Positions 25,802 to 33,813 of a stretch of 64,000 nucleotides of DNA are shown one piece after another. Position 1 is the first letter of the stretch, and each line of letters begins with the position of its first letter. The stretch is from Amycolatopsis australiensis. Its GTDB lineage: Bacteria; Actinomycetota; Actinomycetes; Mycobacteriales; Pseudonocardiaceae. The notes below the pieces were generated by a model. It made no database searches and was not told the DNA's origin. It saw only the letters and a program-made list of their open reading frames with translations. Location: NCBI RefSeq assembly GCF_900119165.1, contig NZ_FPJG01000006.1:62001-126000 (forward strand), written 5' to 3'. The translations under genes and the position numbers were made by a program.

Positions 25802-26596
25802 TCAGGCCGGGCGGACGTGCACCACGTCACCCGCGAACACGGTGTGCCGCTGCCCGCCCGCCAGGTCGACCTGCAGCTGGCCGGCGGCGTCGATGTCGGC
25901 CGCGCGGCCGGTGAGCGACGTGCCGTCCGGCAGCTGCACCTCGACGTCCTGGCCGAGGGTCGAGCAGTGGGCGCGGTAGTCGCCGAGCAGGCCGGCTTCG
26001 GTGAGGTCGCCGCCCGCCAGGCGCCAGCGGCGCTCCCGCTCGTCGAGCTCGGTGAGCAGCGCGATCGCGACGTCGGTGCGGTCGGTGTTCGTGGCGCCGC
26101 GCTCGGCGAGCGACGTCGCGGGCAGCCCGCCCGGGCCCGGCTGGACGTCGCCGAGAGGCAGGACGTTGAGGCCGATGCCGAGCACGATCGACGGCGGGTT
26201 CCCGGCGACGGCCTCGGCCAGGATCCCGGCGCACTTGGCCCCGCCGGCGAGGACGTCGTTGGGCCACTTGAGCGAGGCGTCCACGCCGACGCCCGCCGCG
26301 GCCGCCCGCACGGCGAGCCCGGCGACGACGGAGAGCGACCCGAGTGCGGTGAACGGGACGTCCGGCCGCAGCGCCACGCTGAGGTACAGGCCACCCTTCG
26401 GCGAGCTCCACGTCCGGGCCCGCCGGCCCACCCCGGCAGTCTGCTCCTCGGCCAGCAGAACGGTCCGGTCGGCAGTCCCGTTTCCGAGGGCTTCGCGCAG
26501 GTCGGCGTTGGTGGAGCCGGTGCGCTCGACGACGTCGATCTTCGCGTACCGATCCGTGAGCGCCGCGGTGAGCCGGGCAGCGTCGATCTCAGTCAT
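25802..26596 (-). CDS. birA: Biotin-[acetyl-CoA-carboxylase] ligase BirA
   Basis: A 264-residue class I biotin protein ligase lacking the N-terminal DNA-binding domain, so it is an enzyme only. The ATP/biotin site motif GVGRRARTWSSPKGGLY is present, as is the catalytic lysine strand LKWPNDVLAGGAKCAGIL and GIGLNV. It would biotinylate the lysine in EAMKMEN of AccA3, encoded at 56302-58095 in this window. The C-terminal SH3-like domain ends the protein. Confidence 0.95.
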   Translation of the reverse strand: MTEIDAARLTAALTDRYAKIDVVERTGSTNADLREALGNGTADRTVLLAEEQTAGVGRRARTWSSPKGGLYLSVALRPDVPFTALGSLSVVAGLAVRAAAAGVGVDASLKWPNDVLAGGAKCAGILAEAVAGNPPSIVLGIGLNVLPLGDVQPGPGGLPATSLAERGATNTDRTDVAIALLTELDERERRWRLAGGDLTEAGLLGDYRAHCSTLGQDVEVQLPDGTSLTGRAADIDAAGQLQVDLAGGQRHTVFAGDVVHVRPA

Positions 26597-26677
26597 GTGT
26601 CCACCATATGGGAGTCCCCCTAACGTGCAAGCCGCTCAGTCGTTCACACAGAGGTGCGCTCTTCTAAGTTGGAACCT

Positions 26678-27706
26678 GTGACGCCGAAGCCGAGGACGTG
26701 GGCCCGCGGGGCGGCCCTGCGCGGCCTCGTCGCGCTGCCGCTCGTCGCCGGGCTCGTCACGGCGGGCTGGCTGCTGGCCGACCGCGCGCCGGAGCCCGCG
26801 CCGGCTCCGGCCCCGCTGCCGGTGGTGCGTGAGGCGGCGTCGGGCCCGTCGGTCCTCGAAGTCAGCGCACCCGTGAAGGCGCAGGAGCCGGGCCAGGGCG
26901 CGTCCGGCCAGGGTGGCAAGTCGCCGCTGCAGCAGTGGGCCGAGCAGCTGTCCGGCCCCCTCGACATCCCCGCGGACGCGCTGATCGGCTACGCGAACGG
27001 CGAGCTGACGCTGCGGAGCGAAGACCCGTCGTGCCACCTCTCGTGGGTGACCCTCGCCGGTGTCGGCGCGGCGGCGTCCGACCACGGCCGCGCCGGCGGC
27101 AACGCCCTGGGACTGACGGCGGCGCAGGCGAAGAAGTACGGCACCGACGCACCGGTCGCGGCCGGGCGCGCGCTGTGCGCGGGCGGTACGGACCTGGGCG
27201 CCGGGCCGGGCTGGTGGAAGGCGATCGCGGCGTACCACCCGGGCAGCGACACCGAGCTGTTCCGCCAGCGCGTCCTGGGCATGGCCCAGCTCTACGCGAC
27301 GCTCTCCCTTGACCCGGCGTCGGCGGGTTCGCCGCGAGTCCGCGCGACCCGGTTCGCGCTGGGCCAGCTGGGCCTGCCCTACGTCTGGGGCGGCAACGGC
27401 CCGGACGCGGGCGCGGCGGGTTTCGACTGCTCGGGCCTGACGAAGGCGTCCTACGACAGCGCGGGCGTGTCCCTGCCTCGGACGGCGGACAGCCAGTTCC
27501 GCGCGATCCCGCCGGTGCCGCCGTCCCAGGAGCCGCGCCTGGGCGACCTGGTGTTCTACGGCAACCCGGCGACCCGCATCCACCACGTCGGCCTGTACCT
27601 GGGCAACGGCTTGATGATCAACGCGCCGACCGAGGGCCAGGCGATCCAGATCCACACGTACCACTCGAAGGGCGACGACTACGCGGGCGCGGGCCGCCCG
27701 GCCTGA
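26678..27706 (+). CDS. NlpC/P60 cell-wall hydrolase with degenerate lytic transglycosylase-like domain
   Basis: A 342-residue exported protein: a basic N-terminus and one membrane helix (residues about 14-32), a Pro-rich linker, an SLT-like domain (IGYANGELTLRSEDPSCHLS to LFRQRVLGMAQLYA), then NlpC/P60 at about 225-342. The peptidase has Cys251 in FDCSGL and His303 in IHHVGLYLG. In the SLT part the usual catalytic Glu position (residue 133) is Ala: GVGAAASDHGR. It likely cuts peptidoglycan peptides. The GTG at 26678 is preferred to one 24 bases upstream. Its 3' end overlaps the convergent response regulator by 28 bases. Confidence 0.88.
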   Translation: MTPKPRTWARGAALRGLVALPLVAGLVTAGWLLADRAPEPAPAPAPLPVVREAASGPSVLEVSAPVKAQEPGQGASGQGGKSPLQQWAEQLSGPLDIPADALIGYANGELTLRSEDPSCHLSWVTLAGVGAAASDHGRAGGNALGLTAAQAKKYGTDAPVAAGRALCAGGTDLGAGPGWWKAIAAYHPGSDTELFRQRVLGMAQLYATLSLDPASAGSPRVRATRFALGQLGLPYVWGGNGPDAGAAGFDCSGLTKASYDSAGVSLPRTADSQFRAIPPVPPSQEPRLGDLVFYGNPATRIHHVGLYLGNGLMINAPTEGQAIQIHTYHSKGDDYAGAGRPA

Positions 27707-28356
27707 GGCCCCGGGCGCGCCAGCCCGGACTCGAAGGCGAACACGACCAGCTGCGCGCGATCCCGGGCCCGCAGTTTGGTCATGGCCCGGTTGACGTGGG
27801 TCTTCGCGGTCAGCGGGCTGATCACCATCCTCGCCGCGATCTCGTCGTTGGACAGGCCACGCGCGACCAGCGCGACCGCCTCGCGCTCGCGATTGGTCAG
27901 CTCCGCGAGCCCGGCCCCGGGCACGGGCGGCTGCGTCACGTACCGGTCGATCAGCTTGCGGGTGATCGACGGCGCGAGCAGCGCGTCGCCCCGGGCGGCG
28001 ACCCGCACGGCGTGCAGGAAGTCCTCCGGCCGGATGTCCTTGACCAGGAAGCCCGCGGCGCCGGCGCGCAGGGCGTCGAAGACGTACTCGTCGAAGCCGT
28101 AGTTGGTCAGGATGACGACGTGCACGGCGGCCAAGGCGGGGTCGGCGGCGATGCGGCGGGTCGCCTCGAGGCCGTCGACGCCCGGCATGCGGACGTCGAG
28201 GAGCGCGACGTCCGGCAGGTGCCGTGCCGCGAGCGTCACGGCTTCACCACCGTCGGCGGCTTCGGCCACCACCTCGATGCCGGGCTCGGCGTCGAGGAGG
28301 GCGCGGAACCCGCTGCGGATGAGCGGCTGGTCGTCGGCCAGCAGGACGCGGATCAT
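27679..28356 (-). CDS. NarL/FixJ-family response regulator
   Basis: A 225-residue regulator with receiver motifs LLADDQPLIRSG, phospho-Asp in VALLDVRMPGVDG, switch Thr in VVILTNYGFDEY and Lys in FLVKDIRPEDF, then a LuxR helix-turn-helix (LTNREREAVALVARGLSNDE to TAKTHVNRAMTKL). Its ATG overlaps the end of the upstream kinase gene by four bases (ATGA), so the pair is translationally coupled and certainly cognate. Confidence 0.94.
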   Translation of the reverse strand: MIRVLLADDQPLIRSGFRALLDAEPGIEVVAEAADGGEAVTLAARHLPDVALLDVRMPGVDGLEATRRIAADPALAAVHVVILTNYGFDEYVFDALRAGAAGFLVKDIRPEDFLHAVRVAARGDALLAPSITRKLIDRYVTQPPVPGAGLAELTNREREAVALVARGLSNDEIAARMVISPLTAKTHVNRAMTKLRARDRAQLVVFAFESGLARPGPQAGRPAPA

Positions 28357-29447
28357 GCCGGGCGGTCCACGGGCAGCTCGGCCCGGACGCTGAACCCGCC
28401 TTCGCGGCGCGGCCCGGCGCGGAGCCGGCCGCCGAGCGCCGTGACGCGCTCGCGCATCCCGGTCAGGCCGACGCCCGGCACACCGTCCACAGTGGCCGCG
28501 CCGTCGTCGTCGACGCGGATGACCAGCGTGCCGGGCCGGCGGTCGATCCGGACCGACGCGGTCGCCGCGGCGGCGTGCCGGGCGACGTTGGTCAGCGACT
28601 CCTGCACGATCCGGTACGCGGTCCGGCTGACCGCCGCCGGCACGTCGTCGCAACGGCCTTCGATCGTCAGCCGCGCGTCGAGCCCACCGGCGCGAGCCCG
28701 GTCGACGAGATCCGGGACGTCGTCGAGCCCGTGCGGCGGGACGGGGTCGTCGTCGCGCAGCGCCTCCAGCGTCGCGCGCAGTTCCCGGGCCGCGTCGCGG
28801 CCGGCGTCCCGGATCGCCAGCAGGGCGTCGGGCACGTCCTCGCCCCGCTTGCGGGCCAGGTGGACGGCCACTTCGGCCTGCAGCTTGATGACGGAGATCT
28901 GGTGGGTGAGCGAGTCGTGCAGCTCCCGCGCGATGTGCAGCCGCTCCTCGCCGGCCCGCCGCCGCGCGGTCTCCTCCCGGGTCCGTTCGGCCTCGTCGGC
29001 GCGGCGCTCGGCCTGGCGCAGCGCCTCCCCGGCGGCGCCGGCGGCGACCAGCCACGCCAGCTGGAGGACGTCGCGGGCCTGCGTGAACGCCTGACCCGCG
29101 TCGTGCGCGCCCGCGGCGAAGATCGCGACCGGCACCGCGCCGAGCATGAGGACCGAAGCGACCAGCGCGGCGACCCAGTGGCCCGCCCGGACGGCGGCGT
29201 ACACCGCGAACAGGTACGCGACGACGGGCACCTCGAACCCGATGGCCTGGTAGGCCAGCGCGCACACCGCGGTCACCGCCAGCACGACGATCGGCGCCCG
29301 GCGGCGCGCGACCAGTGCCAGGCCGCCGGCCACCAGGAGCGCGTACCCCAGCGGGTCGAGGGCCGTGGGCCCGTGCTGCCCGGAGAGCCCGGCGACCAGC
29401 AGGACCGCCGCCACCCCGGCGGCGAGCACCCCGTCCACGACCCGCAT
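28353..29447 (-). CDS. Sensor histidine kinase, HisKA_3 type
   Basis: A 364-residue kinase with four to five membrane helices in the first 140 residues, a short coiled region (RQAERRADEAERTREETARR), the dimerisation/phospho-acceptor motif ARELHDSLTHQISVIKLQAE and a C-terminal ATPase with RIVQESLTNVARHA, VDDDGAA and GVGLTGMRERV. The G1 box is slightly worn (DDDGAATVDG for DxGxG). Partner of the adjacent LuxR-type regulator. The ligand is not predictable. Confidence 0.92.
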   Translation of the reverse strand: MRVVDGVLAAGVAAVLLVAGLSGQHGPTALDPLGYALLVAGGLALVARRRAPIVVLAVTAVCALAYQAIGFEVPVVAYLFAVYAAVRAGHWVAALVASVLMLGAVPVAIFAAGAHDAGQAFTQARDVLQLAWLVAAGAAGEALRQAERRADEAERTREETARRRAGEERLHIARELHDSLTHQISVIKLQAEVAVHLARKRGEDVPDALLAIRDAGRDAARELRATLEALRDDDPVPPHGLDDVPDLVDRARAGGLDARLTIEGRCDDVPAAVSRTAYRIVQESLTNVARHAAAATASVRIDRRPGTLVIRVDDDGAATVDGVPGVGLTGMRERVTALGGRLRAGPRREGGFSVRAELPVDRPA

Positions 29448-29634
29448 CCCCGCACCCTAACCGGACATCCGGGACGGCGAATCCGGCCCGAAGAGCATTC
29501 GCGGCCTACTGCGCCCGTGGTAGGTCCGCGGTTCCTGCGGCGGCCGCGGCAGCCCGAAGTGCCCGCGGCCGCACGACGACGGACGACGGATCCGGCGGAC
29601 ATGCTCACCGGAACATCGAAGAGAGGGGTACGCA

Positions 29635-29955
29635 ATGTCCGTTGCCGCCGCTGTGAGCAGTTATGCCTTGACGCCGGGACGCGTGTGGTCCGTGGTGGCC
29701 GCGATCGTGGGACTGGCCGGCGTCGTCGCGGGCGGGCTGGCCCTGGCCTGCGGCCGGGGAGCCGTGGCCGCGCTGGCCGCGGGACTGGCCGGCGCGGCCG
29801 GTGGCGGCGTCGTCGTGGCCGCGGCCAAGGGCGGCCCCGGAACCGGTTACGGGATCGTCGGCGGCTACGCGGCGCTGGTGATCGGCGTGGTCGCCGCCGC
29901 GCTGGGCGGGCTGGCACTGGCTCGCGCGCGCGATTTTGTCGGTGGTCGCCGCTAG
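29635..29955 (+). CDS. Small membrane protein, DUF6223-like
   Basis: A 106-residue hydrophobic protein with three membrane helices and Gly-rich turns (VWSVVAAIVGLAGVVAGGLA, then GGPGTGYGIVGGYAALVIGV). This resembles the DUF6223 family of actinobacterial membrane proteins of unknown function. GAGAGGGG precedes the ATG at 29635. It diverges from the kinase gene at 29447 with a 187-base gap that should hold both promoters. Confidence 0.7.
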   Translation: MSVAAAVSSYALTPGRVWSVVAAIVGLAGVVAGGLALACGRGAVAALAAGLAGAAGGGVVVAAAKGGPGTGYGIVGGYAALVIGVVAAALGGLALARARDFVGGRR

Positions 29956-29965
29956 CGTCGGCGGC

Positions 29966-30301
29966 ATGTACGAAGTCGACTTCGTCGAGTTCCCGTCCAC
30001 ATCGGCCACCGCGTCCGGCGAGTTCTTCGCGCGCGCGTTCGGCCGACAGGTGACGCCGTACGGCCCGGACTACACCGACGTCCGGGCCGCGGGCCTCACG
30101 TTCGGCTTCCGGGCGGACGCGGCCGAGCAGCCCGGCGCGCCCCTGGTCACGATCCGCACGGACGACCTGGCGGCCGCGCGCACAGCGGTGGAAGCGGCGG
30201 GCGGCGAGGTGACGGCGGAACCGTTCGCCTTCCCCGGCGGGCGGCACTTCCACTTCCGCGAACCCGGCGGGAGCGAACTCGCCGTGTGGTGCCCGGAGTA
30301 G
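29966..30301 (+). CDS. VOC family protein (glyoxalase/bleomycin resistance fold)
   Basis: A 111-residue single VOC module with paired beta-alpha-beta-beta-beta units: VDFVEFPSTSATASGEFFAR and a C-terminal HFHFREPGGSELAVW. Metal-site residues are partly conserved (His/Glu in the last strands). Substrate unknown. It begins 10 bases after the small membrane protein gene and is probably co-transcribed. Confidence 0.85.
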   Translation: MYEVDFVEFPSTSATASGEFFARAFGRQVTPYGPDYTDVRAAGLTFGFRADAAEQPGAPLVTIRTDDLAAARTAVEAAGGEVTAEPFAFPGGRHFHFREPGGSELAVWCPE

Positions 30302-30352
30302 CCGTCCGTTTTCCGCCGGTGGCGAGTCCCGGGATCGGCGACGGTGATCGTC

Positions 30353-30754
30353 ATGACCACCGATCCCGTCTCCGTCCTCGAAGGCATGTATGCCGCGGAA
30401 GCCGCCTACACGGGCGACTTCACGCCGCTGGCGCCGTTCTTCGCTCCGGACGTCGTCCTGCACCAGGCCGAGGGCCTGCCCTACGGCGGTGTCTGGCGCG
30501 GCCACGCCGGCATCGAGGCGTTCTTCGCCGCCATGAGCCGCACCTGGGACGTCTTCGAACTGGTGAAGCAGCAGTTCCTCGCCACGGCGTCGCCGCTCGT
30601 CGTGCTGACCGACATGCACGTGCGGTCCCGCGCGACCGGCCGCGAGCTGGACTTCCCGATCCTGCAGACGATCACGGTGACGGCCGGCCGGATCACCGAA
30701 GTCCGCCCGTTCTACTGGGACACGGCGGCGATCACGGCCGTCTGCTCGACGTAA
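30353..30754 (+). CDS. SnoaL/NTF2-like protein
   Basis: A 133-residue NTF2-fold protein of the SnoaL-like group (SVLEGMYAAEAAYTGDFTPL, GGVWRGHAGIEAFFAAMSRT, ITEVRPFYWD). Such proteins are small cone-shaped isomerases, hydrolases or binding proteins. The ATG at 30353 is preferred over one three codons upstream. It lies between a VOC gene and an ECF sigma gene whose own tail is also NTF2-like. Confidence 0.85.
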   Translation: MTTDPVSVLEGMYAAEAAYTGDFTPLAPFFAPDVVLHQAEGLPYGGVWRGHAGIEAFFAAMSRTWDVFELVKQQFLATASPLVVLTDMHVRSRATGRELDFPILQTITVTAGRITEVRPFYWDTAAITAVCST

Positions 30755-30865
30755 CGGTTGCTGATGCCATCCCCCAGGTCGGCAGGGGGCAGCACGGCCA
30801 TCGGTCACCTCTGGTCGCCGGGATCCGTCGAGGGTGCGACGGTGGGCGCGAGCGAAAGGTGACCG

Positions 30866-31738
30866 ATGGACGTGCTGGCCGAGGAGTTCGAAGCCGAACG
30901 CGGCAGGTTGCGCGGGCTCGCCTTCCGGATGCTCGGCTCGGCGGCCGAAGCGGACGACGCCGTGCAGGAGGCCTGGCTGCGGCTGACCCGCGCCGGCTCG
31001 GTCGACAACCTGGCGGCGTGGTTGACGACCGTCGTCTCCCGCGTCTGCCTGGACATCTTGCGTTCGCGGAAAAGCCGTCGCGAAGAGCCGTCCGACGTCG
31101 TGCCCGAGCCGGCGGCCGACGCCGATCCGGCCGGTGACGTGGAGCTGGCCGATTCGGTGGGGCGCGCGCTCCTCGTGGTGCTCGACGCGCTGGGCCCGGC
31201 CGAGCGGATCGCGTTCGTGCTGCACGACCTGTTCGCGGTGCCGTTCGACCGGATCGCGCCGGTGCTGGACCGCAGCCCGGTGGCGGCGAAGAAGCTCGCG
31301 AGCCGCGCCCGGCACCGGGTCCGCGGCACGTCTCCGCTGCCCCCGGCCGATCTAGCGCGCCATCGCCGGGTGGTCGACGCGTTCCTGGCCGCGGCCCGCG
31401 GCGGCGACCTCGAGCAGCTCCTGGACGTGCTGGCGCCGGACGTCGTCCGCCACGCCGACGCGGCCGCGCTGCCGGCCGGCGCCGCGCTGGAGAGACGCGG
31501 GGCGCGTGCCGTGGCCGAGGAGACCCAGGTGTTCGGGAAACGGGCACGCTTCGCCGAAGCGGCTCTGGTGGACGGCGCGGTCGGCGTCGTCGTGGCCCCG
31601 CGCGGGCGGCTGCAGCTCGCGCTCGCGGTGACGGTCGACGGCGAGCGGGTGACGGCGTACGAGGTGATCGCCGACCCCGCCCGCCTCGCCGCGCTCCACG
31701 TCACGCTCCTCGGGCGACCCGGTACGACAGGTGCGTGA
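30866..31738 (+). CDS. ECF sigma factor with C-terminal SnoaL-like domain (SigJ/ECF41-like)
   Basis: A 290-residue sigma factor: region 2 (FRMLGSAAEADDAVQEAWLR), region 4 (LGPAERIAFVLHDLFAVPF) and a C-terminal NTF2/SnoaL-like domain from about residue 165 (VVDAFLAAARGGDLEQLLDV). In the ECF41/SigJ groups this fused domain controls sigma activity in place of a separate anti-sigma factor. The oxidoreductase-type partner genes typical of ECF41 are not adjacent. Its last 38 bases overlap the convergent dihydrofolate reductase-like gene. Confidence 0.9.
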   Translation: MDVLAEEFEAERGRLRGLAFRMLGSAAEADDAVQEAWLRLTRAGSVDNLAAWLTTVVSRVCLDILRSRKSRREEPSDVVPEPAADADPAGDVELADSVGRALLVVLDALGPAERIAFVLHDLFAVPFDRIAPVLDRSPVAAKKLASRARHRVRGTSPLPPADLARHRRVVDAFLAAARGGDLEQLLDVLAPDVVRHADAAALPAGAALERRGARAVAEETQVFGKRARFAEAALVDGAVGVVVAPRGRLQLALAVTVDGERVTAYEVIADPARLAALHVTLLGRPGTTGA

Positions 31739-32294
31739 CGCCGTCGCCTTCGATGACCTGCGGGCCGGTCAGCCGGATGGTGGTGTCGAGGTGGTCGAAG
31801 AACCGCACGCCGGCGCCGAGCAGGACGGGGACGAGGTCGACCTGGATGCCGTCGAGCAGGCCGAGGTTCAGGCACTGCTGGGCGACGGTCGTGCTGGCGA
31901 CGGCGACGTTCTTCTCGCCGGCGACCTTCTTGGCCTGCTCGACGGCGCTTTCGAGGCCGTCGGTGACGAAGGTGAACGGCGCGTCCGGGTGCGGCCAGTC
32001 GGCGGGGGCTTCGTGGGTGACGACGAAGACCGGCACGCCCATCGGGTGCGTTCCGCCCCAGCCCTGGGTGAGGTCGAACAGGCGGCGGCCGGTGACCAGC
32101 GCGCCGACGTTGTCCATCGCGTCGCGCAGCATCTTCGCGCTGGCCGCTGAGGTCTTGAAGGTGGCCCATTCGACTGCGGTGGGCACCTCGACGTCGCCGC
32201 TGCCGAACCACCCGAAAAGGTGGTCGATGCGGTCCTCCGGGTCGGCGACGAAGCCATCGAGGGACATGGACATGTTGGCGATGACGTCGGCCAT
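31701..32294 (-). CDS. Dihydrofolate reductase family protein (RibD C-terminal type)
   Basis: A 197-residue protein of the RibD-C/DHFR superfamily: N-terminal NMSMSLDGFVADPEDRIDHL, the nucleotide-binding LVTGRRLFD, VFVVTHEAP and a C-terminal strand VPVLLGAGVRFFDHLDTTI. These are NADPH-dependent reductases of mostly unknown substrate. The ATG at 32294 follows AGGAGC. It is divergent from the methyltransferase gene, so the dyads at 32439-32470 could also control it. Confidence 0.88.
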   Translation of the reverse strand: MADVIANMSMSLDGFVADPEDRIDHLFGWFGSGDVEVPTAVEWATFKTSAASAKMLRDAMDNVGALVTGRRLFDLTQGWGGTHPMGVPVFVVTHEAPADWPHPDAPFTFVTDGLESAVEQAKKVAGEKNVAVASTTVAQQCLNLGLLDGIQVDLVPVLLGAGVRFFDHLDTTIRLTGPQVIEGDGVTHLSYRVARGA

Positions 32295-32438
32295 TTCTAG
32301 CTCCTTTTTCGCTGGTCAGAGGCGGTTTGCCTCGCTGAGGGAAGTCTTCCGCGGTTCACCGCCCGGAAGATCTGCCACCTGGCCGACATCCGGCCGCGGG
32401 GTGGCCGATGCCTTGACAGCCACCGGTCGCATCGCCAC

Positions 32439-32470
32439 CATGAACATATGTTCATGAACGCGCGTTCATG
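32439..32470 (+). promoter_or_regulatory. Two overlapping palindromic TetR-type operators
   Basis: Dyad 1, CATGAACATATGTTCATG at 32439-32456, and dyad 2, CATGAACGCGCGTTCATG at 32453-32470, are each perfect 18-base palindromes sharing the outer half-sequence CATGAAC. They overlap by four bases, with centres 14 bases apart. This is typical of TetR-family sites. The TetR gene at 33814 is the obvious candidate ligand protein. The second dyad ends just before the ribosome binding site of the methyltransferase. Confidence 0.75.
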
Positions 32471-32478
32471 AGGAAGGG

Positions 32479-33303
32479 ATGGAGATGCCCACGATCGTCA
32501 ACACGGCGCAGGCCGAGGCGTGGAACGGCTACGAAGGGGAGCACTGGGCATCGCACGCCGACCGCTATGACGCGGTGAACAGCGGGTTCAACGACTACGT
32601 GCTCGATCACGTCCGGCCGGAAGACCGGGTGCTCGACATCGGTTGCGGCAACGGCCAGCTGACGCGCCTGGCGGCAGCGCGAGCCCGGTCGGCGACCGGC
32701 GTCGACCTGTCCGGTCCGATGCTGGCGACGGCACGCGAGCGGGCGGCGGAGGTGCCGAACGTGAGGTTCGAGCAAGGTGACGCGCAGGTCCACCCGTTCC
32801 CGGAAGGCGGGTTCGACGTGGCGCTCAGCCGGTTCGGGGTGATGTTCTTCGCGGACCCGGTGGCGGCATTCGCCAATGTTCGCCGCGCTCTGAGCCCAGG
32901 CGGCAGGCTGGCGTTCCTGTGCATGACGGCACTGGCGGGCACGGACCTCGGCCGGGTGTTCGGCGCGATGGCGGCGTACCTGCCCCAGCCGACGGGCCCG
33001 GACGGCAGCGGCCCGACATCGTTCGCGAACCCGGACCGCACGAAGGCGGTGCTGACGGAAGCGGGCTTCGAGGAGGTGGAGTGCACGCGAGTGGAAGCGG
33101 ACCAGATATGGGGCCGAGACGTCCCGGACGCGGCCGGGTTCATCAGCAACTGGGGCCCGGTCCGCCACCACCTGTCGATGGTCGACAACGCAACGGCAGC
33201 CAAGGCGACGGAAGCCCTGACGGAGGCATTGCGACGATTCGCCACCCCAGAGGCGGTCCGCCTACGCGGCACAGCATGGCTGGTCACGGCCACTCGCCCG
33301 TGA
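32479..33303 (+). CDS. Class I SAM-dependent methyltransferase
   Basis: A 274-residue methyltransferase of the UbiE/COQ5-like group. SAM motif I is VLDIGCGNGQLTRLA near residue 56, followed by GVDLSGPML, a DVALSRFGVMFF post-II motif and LSPGGRLAFLC. The substrate is unknown. ATG at 32479 touches the AGGAAGGG; the ATG two codons on (32485) has better spacing and may be used. The palindromic operators directly upstream suggest tight repression. Confidence 0.88.
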   Translation: MEMPTIVNTAQAEAWNGYEGEHWASHADRYDAVNSGFNDYVLDHVRPEDRVLDIGCGNGQLTRLAAARARSATGVDLSGPMLATARERAAEVPNVRFEQGDAQVHPFPEGGFDVALSRFGVMFFADPVAAFANVRRALSPGGRLAFLCMTALAGTDLGRVFGAMAAYLPQPTGPDGSGPTSFANPDRTKAVLTEAGFEEVECTRVEADQIWGRDVPDAAGFISNWGPVRHHLSMVDNATAAKATEALTEALRRFATPEAVRLRGTAWLVTATRP

Positions 33304-33799
33304 CGCAGCGATCCCGCGCCGAGACCGCCCCCAGGCCGAGGCCGACAACGCAACCTCGGCGCGGCAGAGCCTGACCGCCGGTCGATGCCCCCGGAATCCC
33401 TACATCGGACCAACCAACCCCGGGCTTGACCCAACCCTGGGCAGCCCGCGGCCGACCGCCCAACTACCCCGAGCCAGACCGAAGCCGCCCGGCCGACAAC
33501 GGGCAACCCGACTGAAGCCACCGACCCGACCGCCCGTCCGCCTAGGACGCGACCCTCGGCCGACCACCCGACCACACCCGACCCCACCCACGCCCGCGGC
33601 CAACCACCTGACCACAAACCAACCCAAGCCCGCGACCGAACCACCCGGCTATGCCCGCCCCAATCCAAGCCCGCGCCCGACCACCCGACCACACCCAAAC
33701 CAACCCAAGCCCGCGCTCGACCATCCGACCCCACCCAAACCGACCGCAGTCCGCAGCCGATCTGCCCGGCACGGCGTGGCTGGTCACCGAAAGGAGAAG
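33304..33799. repeat. Degenerate approx. 40-bp minisatellite in a C/A-rich intergenic stretch
   Basis: No gene is visible in this roughly 500-base gap. Its + strand is very rich in C and A. From about 33548 to 33770 a unit of about 40 bases recurs, anchored by GCCCGCG-like starts at 33592, 33628, 33669, 33709 and 33749 and containing GACCACCCGACCACACCC-like text. The stretch ends in CGGCACGGCGTGGCTGGTCA at 33767, which repeats (two mismatches) the text at 33267 near the 3' end of the methyltransferase gene, exactly 500 bases earlier. Confidence 0.75.
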
Positions 33800-33813
33800 A
33801 TGAGGCCCTTACG

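Noticed and set aside
33304..33799. A coding region on the minus strand with GVVGWS-like repeats
   Set aside because: The frame is the translation of the 40-base minisatellite and continues into the methyltransferase antisense; no start signal or domain.
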